A stretch of DNA of 64,000 bases from Rotaria sordida (Eukaryota > Rotifera > Eurotatoria > Philodinida > Philodinidae), in contig CAJNOL010001156.1 in the NCBI GenBank assembly GCA_905250125.1, positions 1 through 64,000 on the forward strand. The letters run 5' to 3'. Positions within the stretch are counted from its first letter, which is position 1. Each line of letters starts with the position of its first letter. The position numbers were made by a program, and so were the translations under genes. Shown one piece after another: positions 47,153 to 59,882 of this stretch. A model generated the notes under the pieces. The model was not told the origin of the DNA, did no database searches, and worked only from the letters and a program-made list of their open reading frames with translations.

Positions 47153-47980
47153 GATTTTTTAAATTGTTTGCGTCGTCCAATAAGTGCTGGTTATTGCTTA
47201 ACATCATCGTTAACAAGTCGAAATAGTAATTCATGTGTTATACGTGCAACAACAGCTAATTGTCGAACACGTCATAGCCATATTAATAATACAAATAATC
47301 AAACAAATGAAAATGTTCGTGGAGAATATTTTGGTTTATCTTCAGAAGAAATTCGAATCCTAAGAACAATAAAAGAAGTAAATCGTCAACATGATGGCTT
47401 TGTTCGAATATTTCCAACATATGATACATATGAATTTTTTTCATCGTTTTTTGAACAACGAACAACAACATTTAATCAAATGCTTCATCAATGTCTTTAT
47501 CCATCACACTGGACAGCGAATGCATTGAATTCTCAACAAAATTCTTCAAAAAATCGTCGTACAACAGTACCACGTTCAAAACATCCTTCATCAGCATTTA
47601 ATTATGGTCATCAATCAGGTCAAAATTTAACTGCTAAAACAAATGGTTGTAATCTTGATGAAGCTCTTGAAAGATATAGAACTTATGAAAGAAGATTAAT
47701 TGATATTGTTCCTCCACAAACAACAACAACAACAAATGAAAATTCACAAAAAATAAATGATAAATCTTCAAAAAGTCAAATGTTGTTGAAACAATTGAAC
47801 AAAATTCATCAAAACCATTACATATTCATCGATCAACATCAAAATGTTTAACAACTGTTGCACAATTAGTAAAACAACAATAATTAAATATAAATCTAGT
47901 ACCAAGTGAGGGAAGACATTCGATTTATGCAAAAAATAATATTATTCAAATGCTTAATCAAGGATTTACATTAAGGTTAG
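47153..47980 (+). pseudogene. Tubulin tyrosine ligase-like (TTLL) fragment
   Basis: The frame from 47153 to 47851 contains LSSEEIRILRTIKEVNRQ, then GFVRIFPTYDTYEFFSSF and QMLHQCLYP. This resembles the segment after the ligase core in TTLL polyglutamylases, where a (G/D)-F-x-R-I-F-P motif precedes a conserved Trp/Tyr-E-x-(Y/F) stretch. The ATP-grasp core is not present upstream. After about 47800 the coding text continues in another frame (PLHIHRSTSKCLTTVAQL) and meets a TAA near 47880. It then runs to a possible donor after GGATTTACATTAAG. Truncation, frameshift and stop together suggest a pseudogene. The family assignment is from memory of the motif and is moderate. Confidence 0.45.
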
Positions 47981-48164
47981 TTACATTCTTTTTCTATTAA
48001 TATTATGTGTCAGCGGCGGATGTAGGATTTTTGTGTATGCGATATCTCGTCTTCAGAGCATAGGATCCACGTGAAATTTATGGAAGATGATATTGGGTCC
48101 AAATGATGAGTTTCCTAGACGAACTTCTTTTGATCTGCACAGGAAATACTTGAGAATCATGATC

Positions 48165-48510
48165 AAAAAGTCATGCGCTATGGACAAACCTTGAGGCAAG
48201 ATTTGAAACCTTTCGGTGAGCTCAAGTTCTTGAACTTCTTGTTCTACCGCTTGATATTCTTGCTCATGCGCTTGAAATTCTTGTCCATGCACTTGGATTC
48301 TTATCCAAGCGTTTCTGTTATTAAGAAACTTTTCTAGTTTTTTTAATTTTACGTTCAAAATAATTCAACTTTCAATAAATAATTATAATTGCATTTTCTT
48401 GGGTTGAGCACATGAGTTTCTTGTAACTCATGCAAACACTCAAGCGCTTGTCTTGAGCAAGAAAATCATGTGCTATGAACAAATCCTGAGGTCTGCGCAG
48501 GTCAAGAACA
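48165..48510. repeat. Short tandem and direct repeats (CTTGA-type)
   Basis: About four 21-24 bp units such as GCTTGATATTCTTGCTCATGC lie at 48220-48310. A direct repeat of about 27 bp (TCATGYGCTATGRACAAAYC) lies at 48171 and 48465. Long minus-strand frames through it are low-complexity (QEFQAHEQEYQAVEQE) and are not taken as a gene. Confidence 0.65.
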
Positions 48511-48587
48511 TGAAAACAAAAGTTCCCGTAGGATTTCTATGAAAGAATTTTTGCGATCGAAGCTTGCGAAAAAAAATCGTTTTTTGA

Positions 48588-48960
48588 ATCGCCCGCCCCC
48601 TCCCCCTCCTCCCGGTAATTTTTGCTTTTAATAGTGCTCACTTTTGAGAATACCATAGTAATCTGGTAGGGGTGCCCCAAATCCAAATTCGGTCAAACCC
48701 AAATCCTGGGTTTGACTGAATTTGGCTTAGATTTGACTGGGATATGATAGGTCTTGAACAGACTTAATCTGGATTCGACTATATTATGCCCAGTTTGACT
48801 GAATTTGACCAGGGTCTGGGAAGACTTGTTTCCATTTGACTAGATTTCATTAGAATCAAGCTGCAACTAACCATATTCGACCTAAATTTGATAAGATTAA
48901 ATCAGATTTTAGTGGACTTATTCAGATTTGACCTGGATTTGATAGGTTTGAATCAGTTAA
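48588..48960. repeat. C-rich tract and degenerate ATTTGACT array
   Basis: CCGCCCCCTCCCCCTCCTCCC at 48592-48612 is a homopyrimidine tract. From 48668 (TAGGGGTGCCCCAAATCC, reminiscent of the hAT-like ends in this window) to 48960 the words TTTGACTGAATTTG and GATTTGAC recur irregularly. No matching right end was found. Confidence 0.5.
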
Positions 48961-49350
48961 CTAATGAAATATATTGATTCAATGATAATATTTGATAGTC
49001 ATATGTATCACTTTTCTAAACGCGTTTTTCTATATTTACACCAATGTCACCTCAATATGAATATTGTTACTCACATATTACAAAAAAATTCCACCATAAA
49101 TATTTTAATTTCGAAATCAATAATATCAGCAATTTGTAATGTTAGACATAAAATGTTATATCGATCTTTTAGACATCTATTTAAAACAGTCTATGATGAA
49201 ATACTCCTTACACACAATTGTTAATCGATACAGACCGAAGGATACTTTCGCTTATCTTTACGTATACAATACTATTGATTTTCTTACACGCAATTTTTTT
49301 GTAAACAAAAAAAAATAAGTATTTATTATAAAATAACAAATAAAATTCCA
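48961..49350. other. Non-coding stretch downstream of the UNC93-like gene
   Basis: No gene recognised. It probably contains the 3' end of the minus-strand transcript. Confidence 0.4.
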
Positions 49351-52300
49351 TCAACAATGATCATTCACTATAGTTGGTTTTCTTCGATTCTTTTTCCATC
49401 GAACATGAATTTCGACTCCACAATAAAAAATCATGCTCACTGTTAGACAACTAAAAAGAATAATAAGTGTCATTTGAATAGTGACATAACTCGCATACTA
49501 AACAAAAAAAAACAAATTGAAAAGAAATGAGCTGTTTTTTGAGAGAATATGAGAGATATTTACACTGTAAGTACTAAGAGCACCAATCGATTGCCATAGA
49601 CGATATTTTGCTAAAGCACTTGGATCATCGTCAGCATAAAGAACTGTATAAGCAGCTGAAAGAAATACTACATCAATGAGAAGATCAATATGATAAATAA
49701 AAAATTCTACCGATGATTTGTGATTGCCAAGCAGCAGCGGCAACACCCCAAAGACCAGCTATAATAAAGAGAATGTATATTTGATCCGCATTTGGTTCCC
49801 ATAAGTACATGAGAATGATCGTTGCATAATTTAGTAGAGTAGCGATTATGAAACATCCAAGTCGACCGATGTATTTGACAAGACCACCAAAGATATAACT
49901 AGACATTGCCTGACATATACCATTACACATCAATACAAGACCAATAAAGCTATGTACAAACATCCAATAGATTATAAATTCAATCATGTCGCACTGTACA
50001 ACTCTTCGAGACTTGTCCCTTACATAATTTTCTAAAACCTTCAAAGATACTCAATGGAAAATACTATTTGAAAAAGCTGTCATTATATTGACTTATATAG
50101 GATGTCCTACAAAGAATAGACCTTTTAGTATTTTGACAATGTTCAATCGAAGCTAAAAAACTTTGTAAAATAAATTGTTATCAAATTTTTCGGACTCTAT
50201 GTTTTTAGTCTCTAATAAGAGTTTCTTTCGACGTATGACGTTTTTTCCAAGTGGTCAAATCAGCAGAATTTTGTTTAATTGAATAAAATCTGGGGTATAT
50301 AATGATTAATGAAAAAGAGAAAATTGTCCTTACATCATTATTATATTCATTGATGAATGTTGGAAATAAGTTCTTCAGAAAACATTGAACAATTTAGTAG
50401 TACAATGTCAAACATCATATTCATCAATTAATATAATAACGATGAAAGAACATTTTTTTTTTCTTTCATTGATCATCATATATTCCAGATTTCATTCAAT
50501 TTAATGAAATTTTATTTATTAAACCACTTGGGAGAAATATACCACATCGAAAGAACCTCTCATGAGAGATAAAACCATACAATCCGAAAAATTTGATAAC
50601 AATTTAATTCACAAAATTCTTTAGCTTTGACTGTTGCAATGAGGACATTTAAAAAAATTGATATTCCGAAATTTTTGAATTTGTACATCAGATCACATTG
50701 TAAAATTCATATTCCTAACAAATATTTTAATAAATACTAAACTCTTACTGCAGTTTAGACATATCATTTTATTTAATTATTGTACTGTACACATCAATTA
50801 GTGTGTGGATGACAGTGAGAATGTACTTCTCCTTTTTCTTATTCTAAATTTCGACTATGAGCAGATAGATTTTCTTTGACGTTCAAATTTGAAATATTTC
50901 ATTCGATAAATAGCAAACTCTTTAATTTTATTTCCGTCTGAAAGTTTTTATCGATCGGTATTGTGTAGTCCTTAATATTTTTCTGAAGGTTGTCTTGCAC
51001 GCAATTATCTAAGCGTTCTTTAGAAAGTCATGATAATTCGAATAAAATCCTTTTGTATTAATTCATCAATTAGATTGAATAAAAAACCAATTTCTTAGAA
51101 ATATAGATAGGAGTTCCAAGTCGAAGGAGTATGACATTTAAAAATCTTACCGAATACCAACCAAACAAGTGATAAATGCCTAAAATAATCGAACTTAAAA
51201 CTCGTTCGTCTTCGAAATCATTTTCTTACTCGAGTAAATTGTGCAACTAAAAATGCATGTTCCATCGTAGACCATATTATTAATGGAGCAAGAAATAATT
51301 GATTAAGATGTTTCCATTTAATTAAAGATTGAAGAAGTTCAATACTTTTCTTTAATGATTGTCTAACAGATTCTATCAAATAACAATTCTTTATTTTAGA
51401 TTTTATTTAAAAAATTTTTTACGTGGTTTAGCTAATCGAATCTGATCAAGTGCTAAAACTAAAAGAATTATTGACACAACACCCATTCCAGCAAATATGC
51501 CACATAGAACATAACGCTTAAATAAATCACAAAATAATAAGAAAACAACTCTAATCACTTACTGTCACATCACTAACATTGCTCGATGATCCAGTTTTTG
51601 TTTGTGATAATGGATCAAAATGAATTCCACAATTAAAGTTTTGTGATTGACTTGATCGATTAAGTACAAGATATGAAAGTAAATTTCCCCAAATAAGATT
51701 TGTGTAATAAATGGCATAAAAAATTCCAAAAAATAAACTAACAATAACATCAACTTTTTTTTCTTTACGATGAGCATAATAACGTGCAATATGACTTATA
51801 TAAGTTGCTTGAGATGTCCATAATGGCCCAGCACCAAGACCAACCAAACCGGCGCCTAACAATAAAACTAATTTTATCAGTTTTTAAAAACACAATACTC
51901 ACTAATATACATCAGTGATGGTAGAGGTCGAATATTAGCAATAATATAGAAAATAAAACCTATTTCACAAATAATCGCCGTCCATTTAAGTCCAAAAATG
52001 TCGATTAACATATGCGTGAGAAATATTGAACTAACCTATAAATGATAATAAATATTTTTCACTAATATGAAATTCTATCAAATAGACTTACCAAGAAAAA
52101 AGCATTAGATACAATGAGAGAATTAACACCAACATTCCCTTCTGTATTTAAACTTGATTGTAGTACTGATATGCTACCATAAGCAGTGAACAACAATACA
52201 AAATTTAATGCAAAAATAATTAAATTTTTATATATTTGTCGAATCGAAAATAAAGGAAGTTCATCATCATTGTCATCGTCAATCTCTTCAATGACGATTG

Positions 52301-52442
52301 GAATAACAGAATTAATAGAAGTATGAAAATGATCCGCAATAATATTGACGATTGATGATGTTCTTGAGCGAATTTCCCCTATTGAATTAGTAAAGGTGTT
52401 CTTTCTTGATGCAATCTCCGCTTCATTATCAATCTCAGTCAT
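49351..52442 (-). CDS. UNC93-like major facilitator protein
   Basis: Manual splicing gives nine exons: 52442-52092, 52035-51903, 51855-51563, 51516-51423, 51372-51230, 51179-51151, 49949-49711, 49655-49564 and 49497-49351. All have GT..AG ends, the frame is unbroken, and the total is 1,521 nt (506 residues plus stop). The first membrane segment ends in the family hallmark SVLQSSLNTEGNVGVNSL (residues 92-109). Later segments include GLGAGPLWTSQATYISHIAR, AFITCLVGIR and a terminal ALAKYRLWQSIGALSTYS that mirrors UNC93A. A long acidic cytosolic N-terminus precedes the membrane domain. UNC93 proteins are MFS-fold; UNC-93 of C. elegans regulates a two-pore potassium channel and vertebrate UNC93B1 escorts receptors. 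No transport substrate is firmly known for the A type. Intron 6 is 1,201 bp because it contains a foldback element. The short introns are otherwise 45-60 bp. Confidence 0.85.
50100..50670. mobile_element. Foldback element 5 inside an UNC93-like intron
   Basis: AAATTGTTATCAAATTTTTCGG at about 50172 is mirrored near 50586 by CCGAAAAATTTGATAACAAT. CCAAGTGGTCAAAT is mirrored by TTTAAACCACTTGG, and TTATATTCATTGATGAAT by ATTCATCAATTAATATAA. The centre is near 50390. It accounts for most of the excess length of this intron. Splice sites on either side remain intact. Confidence 0.8.
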
Positions 52443-52892
52443 CTTTCTATCGCGATGAAAATATAATAATGAAAAGATCGATGAAGAGAGACCGAAGGTC
52501 CCCTAGTAGATAAGAGTGTAAAGAAAAAGTGCAAACTTTTATAATTTAATAGTTGTTGACTGCAATGACTCACACCACCTTCAGTAAACACAAGATAGTT
52601 AACAAATGATAGTTTTTCATATTCAGACCATGAGTTGAATGAATGTTCTGCATTTGTTTTTTTTCATTTGCAGAATGAATTCAAAATACAGAAAAGTGAG
52701 CAGATCTTGAACAGAGATGTGTCTGATGCGAGGATATGGATGTGGGTGTACATGAATGAGCAGCCATCCTATTCCACAATGTTAAACATTGCGGAACCAG
52801 TTTCGTGCAATTCCGAGAACTCAATTATCATCCAACATAAAAGGCATACACACAATTAATCGAGTTCCGTCGATTTCTGGAATTCCGAAATT

Positions 52893-52963
52893 GGAGTGTG
52901 GGTGTGTGAGTATGAGTACTAATGTTTTTTTGTATTCACTCACACCCACACCCACACCCTCAT
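52893..52963. repeat. Telomere-like foldback 9
   Basis: AGTGTGGGTGTGTGAGTATG, a loop TAATGTTTTTTTGTATT, and CACTCACACCCACACCCACACCC. It lies 20 bp past the 3' end of the HGSNAT-like gene. Confidence 0.85.
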
Positions 52964-52982
52964 ACAATCGGGTGAAAAAACG

Positions 52983-55243
52983 TTAAACTGCAATAAACAC
53001 TGTTTTCCAATACATTAAACCAGCAATGAATGTCCACAAGAAAACACCATAGAGACTCACTGCCATTAATTTAGCTTGAGTTTTTTCTACACAGATTTGG
53101 ACTGGGAAACGATGTGATAGAACAATGTGACCAATATAGATTGTAATAGAATTCATACCCAGCCAAAAGAATGGTACACCGGTCAACCACCGACGAGCAT
53201 CAATGGACAAATAGAATATAGTCAATATAATAAACGCCAAGCTAGCATTGATCAGTACGAATGTAAGTGACCAAAGATTTTTGTTAATAGGAATCCATCC
53301 ATCAGAATGTCCTCCATTGGATAAAATTAAGCCGAGAGTACCACAAATAACGGCTGACACAATCCAATGAATGCATACATTACGACTACGCTTTGAATGA
53401 ACAAAACTATGACCAGCTTGAACGCCAAGATAACAAAGAATAATTCTTGTTAAAGTGTCTAGGGCGCCTACATTAGTGTTTTCGTCAAATAATAGAAAAA
53501 ATGCTTCATTGAAAATCATTTCAATTTATTACCTTCCGGATTGAATGGCATATGAGTATTATATATCCATCTACAAGTCCAGCAGCGTGACATTTGACTA
53601 TCTTTCAAAAATAACCGATCAATATATCCAGCGGCGCCTTCAATCAATGGAATTAGAATAGATCAGAAGAAACTCAAGGCATATAATACCACGTACCTCC
53701 TGTACAGTTTTGATATTTCCAATGGTCATCTTTACCACCGGGACCCAAATAACCTGTTGGACAACCAGGCACATGTAGTTGAAAGGTGATGAGAAGCCAA
53801 ATAATAACTATCAGAAGAATGAAAAGCCATTGTAGCCAAAATTGAAGAACAGCATTAGACAGTTCAATAAACCATCATCTTTGGATATTCCAACCTTTGA
53901 CAAAAATAAATGTTAAAAGACACACAATATTATTATGTTACCAATGCGCGAACGTCTTGTACTTGGCTCATCATGATTTTTGTCAATAAAAAGAACTAGC
54001 AATGCTGTAAAAAAATAATACAATGCCAATCGTTGAAGAACACCAAAGATGATAATGTGGTCTAACCAAGGTTCTTCATTTTGAGTGATATAACCTGAAC
54101 AGGAATAAGACAATATCTGACAATGAAATGACAATCATATATTCACCAAGCAGAAATAGAACGACTGTACGTCGACAAATTTTCAGTAAAATACTCCTCT
54201 TTTGAGTTTTTCTTGCAAATAATGATCGTCGTGATAGTACAATTGAAATACCAATCATCCAAACAAACCAAGGCATTGCAACATCAGCTAAAGTTAATCC
54301 ATTCCAAACTAAAGAAAGAATAGAATTGTATATAGAAAAAGAAAAATCATTCCAATAACTTACCCGAATGTTAAAAAAAATGAATAATCACCACCTAAAA
54401 ACAAACAATACGAATTTAGCCCAGTAATTAACAAAGAATGAACGTACTACTGTAATTGGTAAAAATCATAATCATGAGTGAAAGCCCTCGAAATGTATCC
54501 AAAGCTCGAAAACGTTTTCTTGCAACATTACTAGAGACCTCAGGTTTTGTTATTGTGAAACTCAATTTGCCCACAGGAAGATTTTTAGTATATTTCATAG
54601 AATGTACAAGACTTTCGTCAACTTCACTAGGAATCATAGTGTGTTCGACTCTTGAAGCATTTTCGGATGGATCCAAACGATTGATCAGTGGTATTGACTC
54701 TTGAGAGTTGCTGATTGAACATAGATTCAAAATTTTCTTTAGAAAATTATCAAAACGGTTACTTCAGTAGATATAGCATAATACTTTAGTTATTATAATA
54801 AAGACAAGAAATAGTACAAAGCCAACAATAGCAGGTAACCAATAATGACTAGGCTTTCCGATCTGTGTTATTGAACAAGTTTTACTGCCATTTTCTATTC
54901 TTTGTATTAGTTCGAATAGATAAGTACCATGTTCACTGAATTTGTACTACGTAAAATCACAATTCAATAGTGAATTTGAGAATAATGATCGAAGTTCGAA
55001 ATTATACGCATACTCTGTGCTAATGTTAATAGTGATATTCGAATGCACTGAGACAATGGCTATTCGCTCAAAATCACAGTCTTCACAAATAATCATATCG
55101 CTAAGAAATACGATTGCATCTGAAAAGTTTTTATTGCGCATGATCAAATAGGCTTCATCCATTCCCAATTGTTTCACGTGAACTTCAGTGAAAATCAAAC
55201 CAAAGAAAAGAACTATTGTATAATGAGAATACATCATCATCAT
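52983..55243 (-). pseudogene. HGSNAT-like lysosomal acetyltransferase gene with disabling lesions
   Basis: Eight exons can be read: 55243-54785, 54736-54448, 54394-54364, 54308-54147, 54094-53942, 53894-53697, 53637-53533 and 53467-52983. They match heparan-alpha-glucosaminide N-acetyltransferase in order. These are a signal-anchored luminal domain starting near GMDEAYLIM, then [85 protein letters not shown] and GWIPINKNLWSLTFV. The human enzyme acetylates heparan sulphate in lysosomes from cytosolic acetyl-CoA. Lesions are an in-frame TAG at 54947-54949, an in-frame TGA at 53875-53877, and one surplus T at the 54308 acceptor that breaks phase. The first two fit C-to-T changes (CAG, CGA). The rest is conserved, so inactivation is recent or some lesions are sequence errors. 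It is in tandem with the UNC93-like gene on the same strand. Confidence 0.8.
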
Positions 55244-56144
55244 GTGCCGATGACCATGAAAGTGTAAGTTGTGCCCTTATCAATCTTCAACTTTGAAAAC
55301 ACACTGTTTCGTATTTATTTTTCGTTCTGTAGAAGAAAAAGTTATTACTTCGTTTTTGCATACAAAATCTTATCATCTTTAAACGAATTTATCGAAAAAA
55401 AGATGATAGCAGAGACTCACTGGTCCTAACAACGCATCACTTCAAGAGTATTTTTTTTTCAAAACATGGCTAAGCACACGTGGTTCCATGGTCGGGTTGG
55501 TATCTTTCATTTTGAATGAATACTCAATTCTGCTACTGAGAAGGTAAAATACAAATTTATTTCGTATTTAACAGGTGCCACTTACAAGGGTGTGTATGAG
55601 TCCATATAGATAGAAAATTTCAAGCGCTATCCGAATATATGATTGTTTTTTTTTAGAAGGCATCTCTATAGTGATAAAAAATTTAAAATACTAATTCGGC
55701 TTTATTTGAAAATTGAATTTTGAACAACAGACCATGGGCACTTATTCTTTTGAAGTTGTCCTAGTCTCATCGAGATTCATTTCCACTGGTAATACGGAGA
55801 CATAACTCACGAGGTAGTTGAGGCGGTTTCCTTGTGAGTCATTTTCATGGATGCAAACCATTTGTCAATGCGCTCTATCGAAAAATTGATGATTTTCATA
55901 TTTGATACCGATCGATTGATACAGAGGGATTGCTAAAGAATTGATGCAGGCGAAGTCTCAATTACAAATTGGCGATTTGAAATATAATGAGGATGAGAGA
56001 AACATTCACAAAACTACTAGAAAATGTTGGATAAAAATTACATTAAAAAGTTGGTTTTAAAAGTTTGGCATGTTGAATAAAATTTGTTTCGTTGAGTCTT
56101 ATCAAATATCGTATGTCATTTAGATTAATTGAAAAATGCGGTTT
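55244..56144. other. Non-coding stretch
   Basis: Presumed upstream region of the HGSNAT-like gene; no gene or clear repeat recognised. Confidence 0.4.
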
Positions 56145-56221
56145 NNNNNNNNNNTGTGGGGGCGGGTGTTAGATATCTTACTTACATCTCCACTCACACC
56201 TACCTCCCCACCTTCACTCTC
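56145..56221. repeat. Ten-N gap and telomere-like foldback 10
   Basis: Ten N (56145-56154) replace the start of a G-rich arm, of which TGTGGGGGCGGGTG remains. A loop and a C-rich arm (CACTCACACCTACCTCCCC) follow, then the border CACTCTCAAG. The assembler probably failed inside the hairpin. Confidence 0.7.
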
Positions 56222-56326
56222 AAGCAACCGGTGACGAATACAGCTTGAACTGTCCCACACTTTTTCCTTTTATTTAGTATTCTAATTTCAAAAAAAAAAA
56301 ATTTTTTTTTCAATAATATTCAAATA

Positions 56327-59111
56327 TTAGAACCAAATAGAGAATGTTCTATTAAAATGATTGTAACCAAATCCCGATTTTGTATATTTAAGATCAGTAT
56401 TTCGAAAAAACCAACGGAGAATATTATTATCGTCAAATATTTCATCAATTTGATGATGAAAAAATTCCATTGAAACAAATTTTAATTTAGTCCAAAGACG
56501 ACGATTTGTATTAATATTCTTATCAGCACTAAATAATGTTTGAAAACAATGAAGATATAAAGATCTATCTATTGGAAAAAACATTAACAAATATTCAACA
56601 TTTGGAAACCGTTGAGCAAGGTTTGAGATGTCTTTGTCATCAGTTAAACGATGTTCAACAATTAAACTACGAACAAAAGGTTGAACAATATCATTTATTG
56701 AAGTTCTATCTATAAGAAATAAATCAAAATCTTTTATTGATAGATTTTGTTTTTGTTTAATAAAATTCTCTTACGAATTTGTTGTGTAAGTATGACTTTT
56801 GAAATCCTTAATGGTAATTCAATATTGATTGGTAAACAAGTTCGCAATTGACAAACACGATGAAATTGTGTTTTTAACTCAATCCATTGATTACCATTTG
56901 TAATCATAATATCTTTCACACATTCACTGGGTCCAATACCTGATTGTACTAATCTATTAAGTCCATCTTTCACAATAGGTAATTCACGTTTATCATTTTT
57001 ATCTGATGGCCATGGTAATGAATAAATATGTATCCAACAATGATTAAGATTTTCATAATAAGCAATATTACTTGGCCATCGAATGAAACTTTCAGTTAAT
57101 GTTTGATCAATGATTCTATGTGTCATTGTATAATTAAATGCACGAAGATTTGGTAAATATTCGTTTAATATTGATTCAAATTTAGGACCATGACAAAATG
57201 TTATATCATATGTATCACGTATACTTAATGTTAATTTAATTACAGATGGAATAAAATTAAAAATAGATTTAATATCATTAATATCAAATCCACTAAAAGA
57301 TTCTAGTAATGTAAATTGAGTTAATTTTGGACATGATGGATTACTTCGTGGATGAGTACCAGCTACAAAATAAGATGAAAATTTCATAAAGATGATTGTG
57401 TTCGACTAAAATTCAATATCGATCATTAATATTGAACGATTAGTACATGATAGACATTTCTTGGATTCTTCAGTGCTATGTAATACAACTGGTAGTAACT
57501 GTTTAGTCCCATTCAATCAAATAACGAGTTAAAAAGTTTTTAAGATATACCATTTATATACCTTGTTTTTACTCATGGGAAGATAGGCAGAAATTCACTT
57601 GTGTGTGTCTGTCTAATACGTGACATCATCCGAATAAGCATCTAGTAACTTTAAAGATATATATAATCATTACGATGAAGGTTAAACTGGATGAAATGGA
57701 TTGAAATAACGACTAAGTCAGAAATACAGAATTATAATAAACAAAACTGATATTCTTTAAATAATACAGTGTGATATACTACGCTAAATTATTAATCTTT
57801 TTTTATATTCGTATCGATATCATGAACCGCTCAGGGAAGACACAGTATATGGAGAATTCATAAACAATAGCACTAGATATCGTAATATATTACGTATACG
57901 AACATTTCATTGCTTCGTCTATTGTCTATCTTAAATGCTCTTCGATAGATGTACACATTCGATTTAATTCATAAATCAACTATTCATCTATATAACATTG
58001 AAAGATTATCTAATCACAGTATATAATCGAATAAATTCTCTCTATAATCATCTAAACTAAAGTAATCCGATAGTCATTTTTGGCATATTACGGACAAAAA
58101 GACACAGATGAATTCTCATGTTTTTTTTTATTCTACTCTTACAGTCTTGGAGGATATTTAAAGCTTGAAAATGACATATGGATTGTTCTTACAAAGTATT
58201 CGTGATCGACGTAATTGAATAGTCATTGTTTCTACATTTGGTACCAATCCACTAAGTAATATATACAAATCATCGATAGTTTCTAAAACTAAATCGAGAT
58301 AAATAATAGATTGATTTGGTAGTAATAATTGATATAATATAAATCCATCAGGTATATCAATAATAACTTTATTTAAAGAGGAACTTTGTCTACCGAATAG
58401 AAATTGAACAATTGTTGGATCGGATCTTTCCCTATGACGAGATTCTAAAAATAAAAGCAAAACTGATCAATATCTATTGAAACTTCTATAAAAATGAGAT
58501 GATCTCTTCTTTGTACTTACGAACAACATCACCATCCTCATTATTAGTTCTACGAAAACTAATATGAAGATATTGAATTAATGTCATTTGAAATAAGCAT
58601 TTATTCAAAATATAAATATCATTTGAAAAACAATTTATTAATATTAAACATTTTAAATTAATAAATATTGAATTAATTGTATTTGAATGTAAATAGTTAA
58701 AAAAACTATGTGTTAAATAAGGAATATATTCATTACTTAATATTAATGATTCAGGTTGAAGAGAAAATCTTCTATTAGAAAATAAATTGCACAAATAAAC
58801 AAATTCGGTATTGGATATTTTATCTAGTTTTATTTTTCTGTAATAATCACTAATCATATGATGAAAACGAAGATGAGATTGTTCAGGAGTATAAAATGAA
58901 TAAAGAACATCACTTGGTGATAAATAACGACATATTAGAAGAAATATTTCATCAGATAAATCAAATATACAAGTTACATTAGAACGAAGACGTTTATACA
59001 AAGATGAATCGAATTCTAAACAATTAAATAGTAAAAAGAAAAAAGATAATTTCGAATAGAACAATAAGACATACCATCTTCGTTTACAGAACGCTTTATG
59101 TCTTTATTCAT
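56327..59111 (-). CDS. F-box protein with LRR-like C-terminus, five exons
   Basis: Exons 59111-59075, 59015-58521, 58444-58193, 57362-56775 and 56730-56327 join in frame at GT..AG sites and give 591 residues plus stop. The first 37-nt exon encodes MNKDIKRSVNED. The F-box follows at about residues 28-70 (FDLSDEIFLLICRYLSPSDV), and the remainder has LRR-like words (INLKCLILINCF, YLHISF, LPNLRAFNYTM, RFPNVEYLLMFF). By family knowledge it would pair with Skp1 and act as an SCF substrate receptor; the substrate is unknown. Length is almost equal to the intronless 593-residue relative at 7597, but sequence similarity is weak apart from the F-box. The third intron is 830 bp, far longer than the others, and holds nothing I recognise. 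No lesion was found. Confidence 0.75.
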
Positions 59112-59882
59112 TTTTCCACACTTTCAATCTATATTCTGTTCTATCAGAATATATTTATAAGTTGTGGAGATAAAGACTTGGTCGTCCGATAAATACATCT
59201 GATGACCTGAATTAAAGATCAACAATGGTTAGTGGAATATTCTTTTGACGAGGAATTCGACTGTTATGCAAAATTTGATACCTTATATCAATGTGAGCAT
59301 GAATAACTAAAAAAGTTATTCATTAAATATGAATCAATACCTAATATCACGATATCTGAAACTCTATGTGCACATCTAAATTGGTCTAACGAACATTAGG
59401 AAATATCGCGTCATTGAATAAGTGTGAAGTACATAGCAACCATTTTGAAGGTGAGGGTGAGAAGAAATGTATAATCCTCATCCTCAAGATAGTTTTATTA
59501 TTCATTTTGTGACAATGATATATTAGAAGAAGATTATCGATGGCATTTTATTAAAGCCATTGTGGAGAATGCGATAAATGCAACTATTTCATTTATTTAT
59601 TTCATGAAGAAAAGCAATGATCTTTGCTCATATATGTCAAGAGAGTATCCATGAGAAAACCAAGGAACCGAGGCATTGGTTAAAATTTAAATTTTTGATT
59701 TTTTTATGTGCATTCTAAAGACCATCATCTAAAACTATTAAACCCAAATTTTTAGCTCATTTGGATGTTCTATACAAAAGTTTGCTTATATCGACTTTTT
59801 AGTACTGCCAGCCAATTGTCAAAAAATATAATCAAAATTTTCTCAGTGATGTTTACTGAGATGATACTGTAACACATCAGGA
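59112..59882. other. Non-coding stretch upstream of the F-box gene
   Basis: No gene or repeat recognised. Confidence 0.4.

Noticed and set aside
48053..48358. 101-residue minus-strand frame rich in Gln and Glu
   Set aside because: Low-complexity product of 21-24 bp repeats, with no start context or conserved block.
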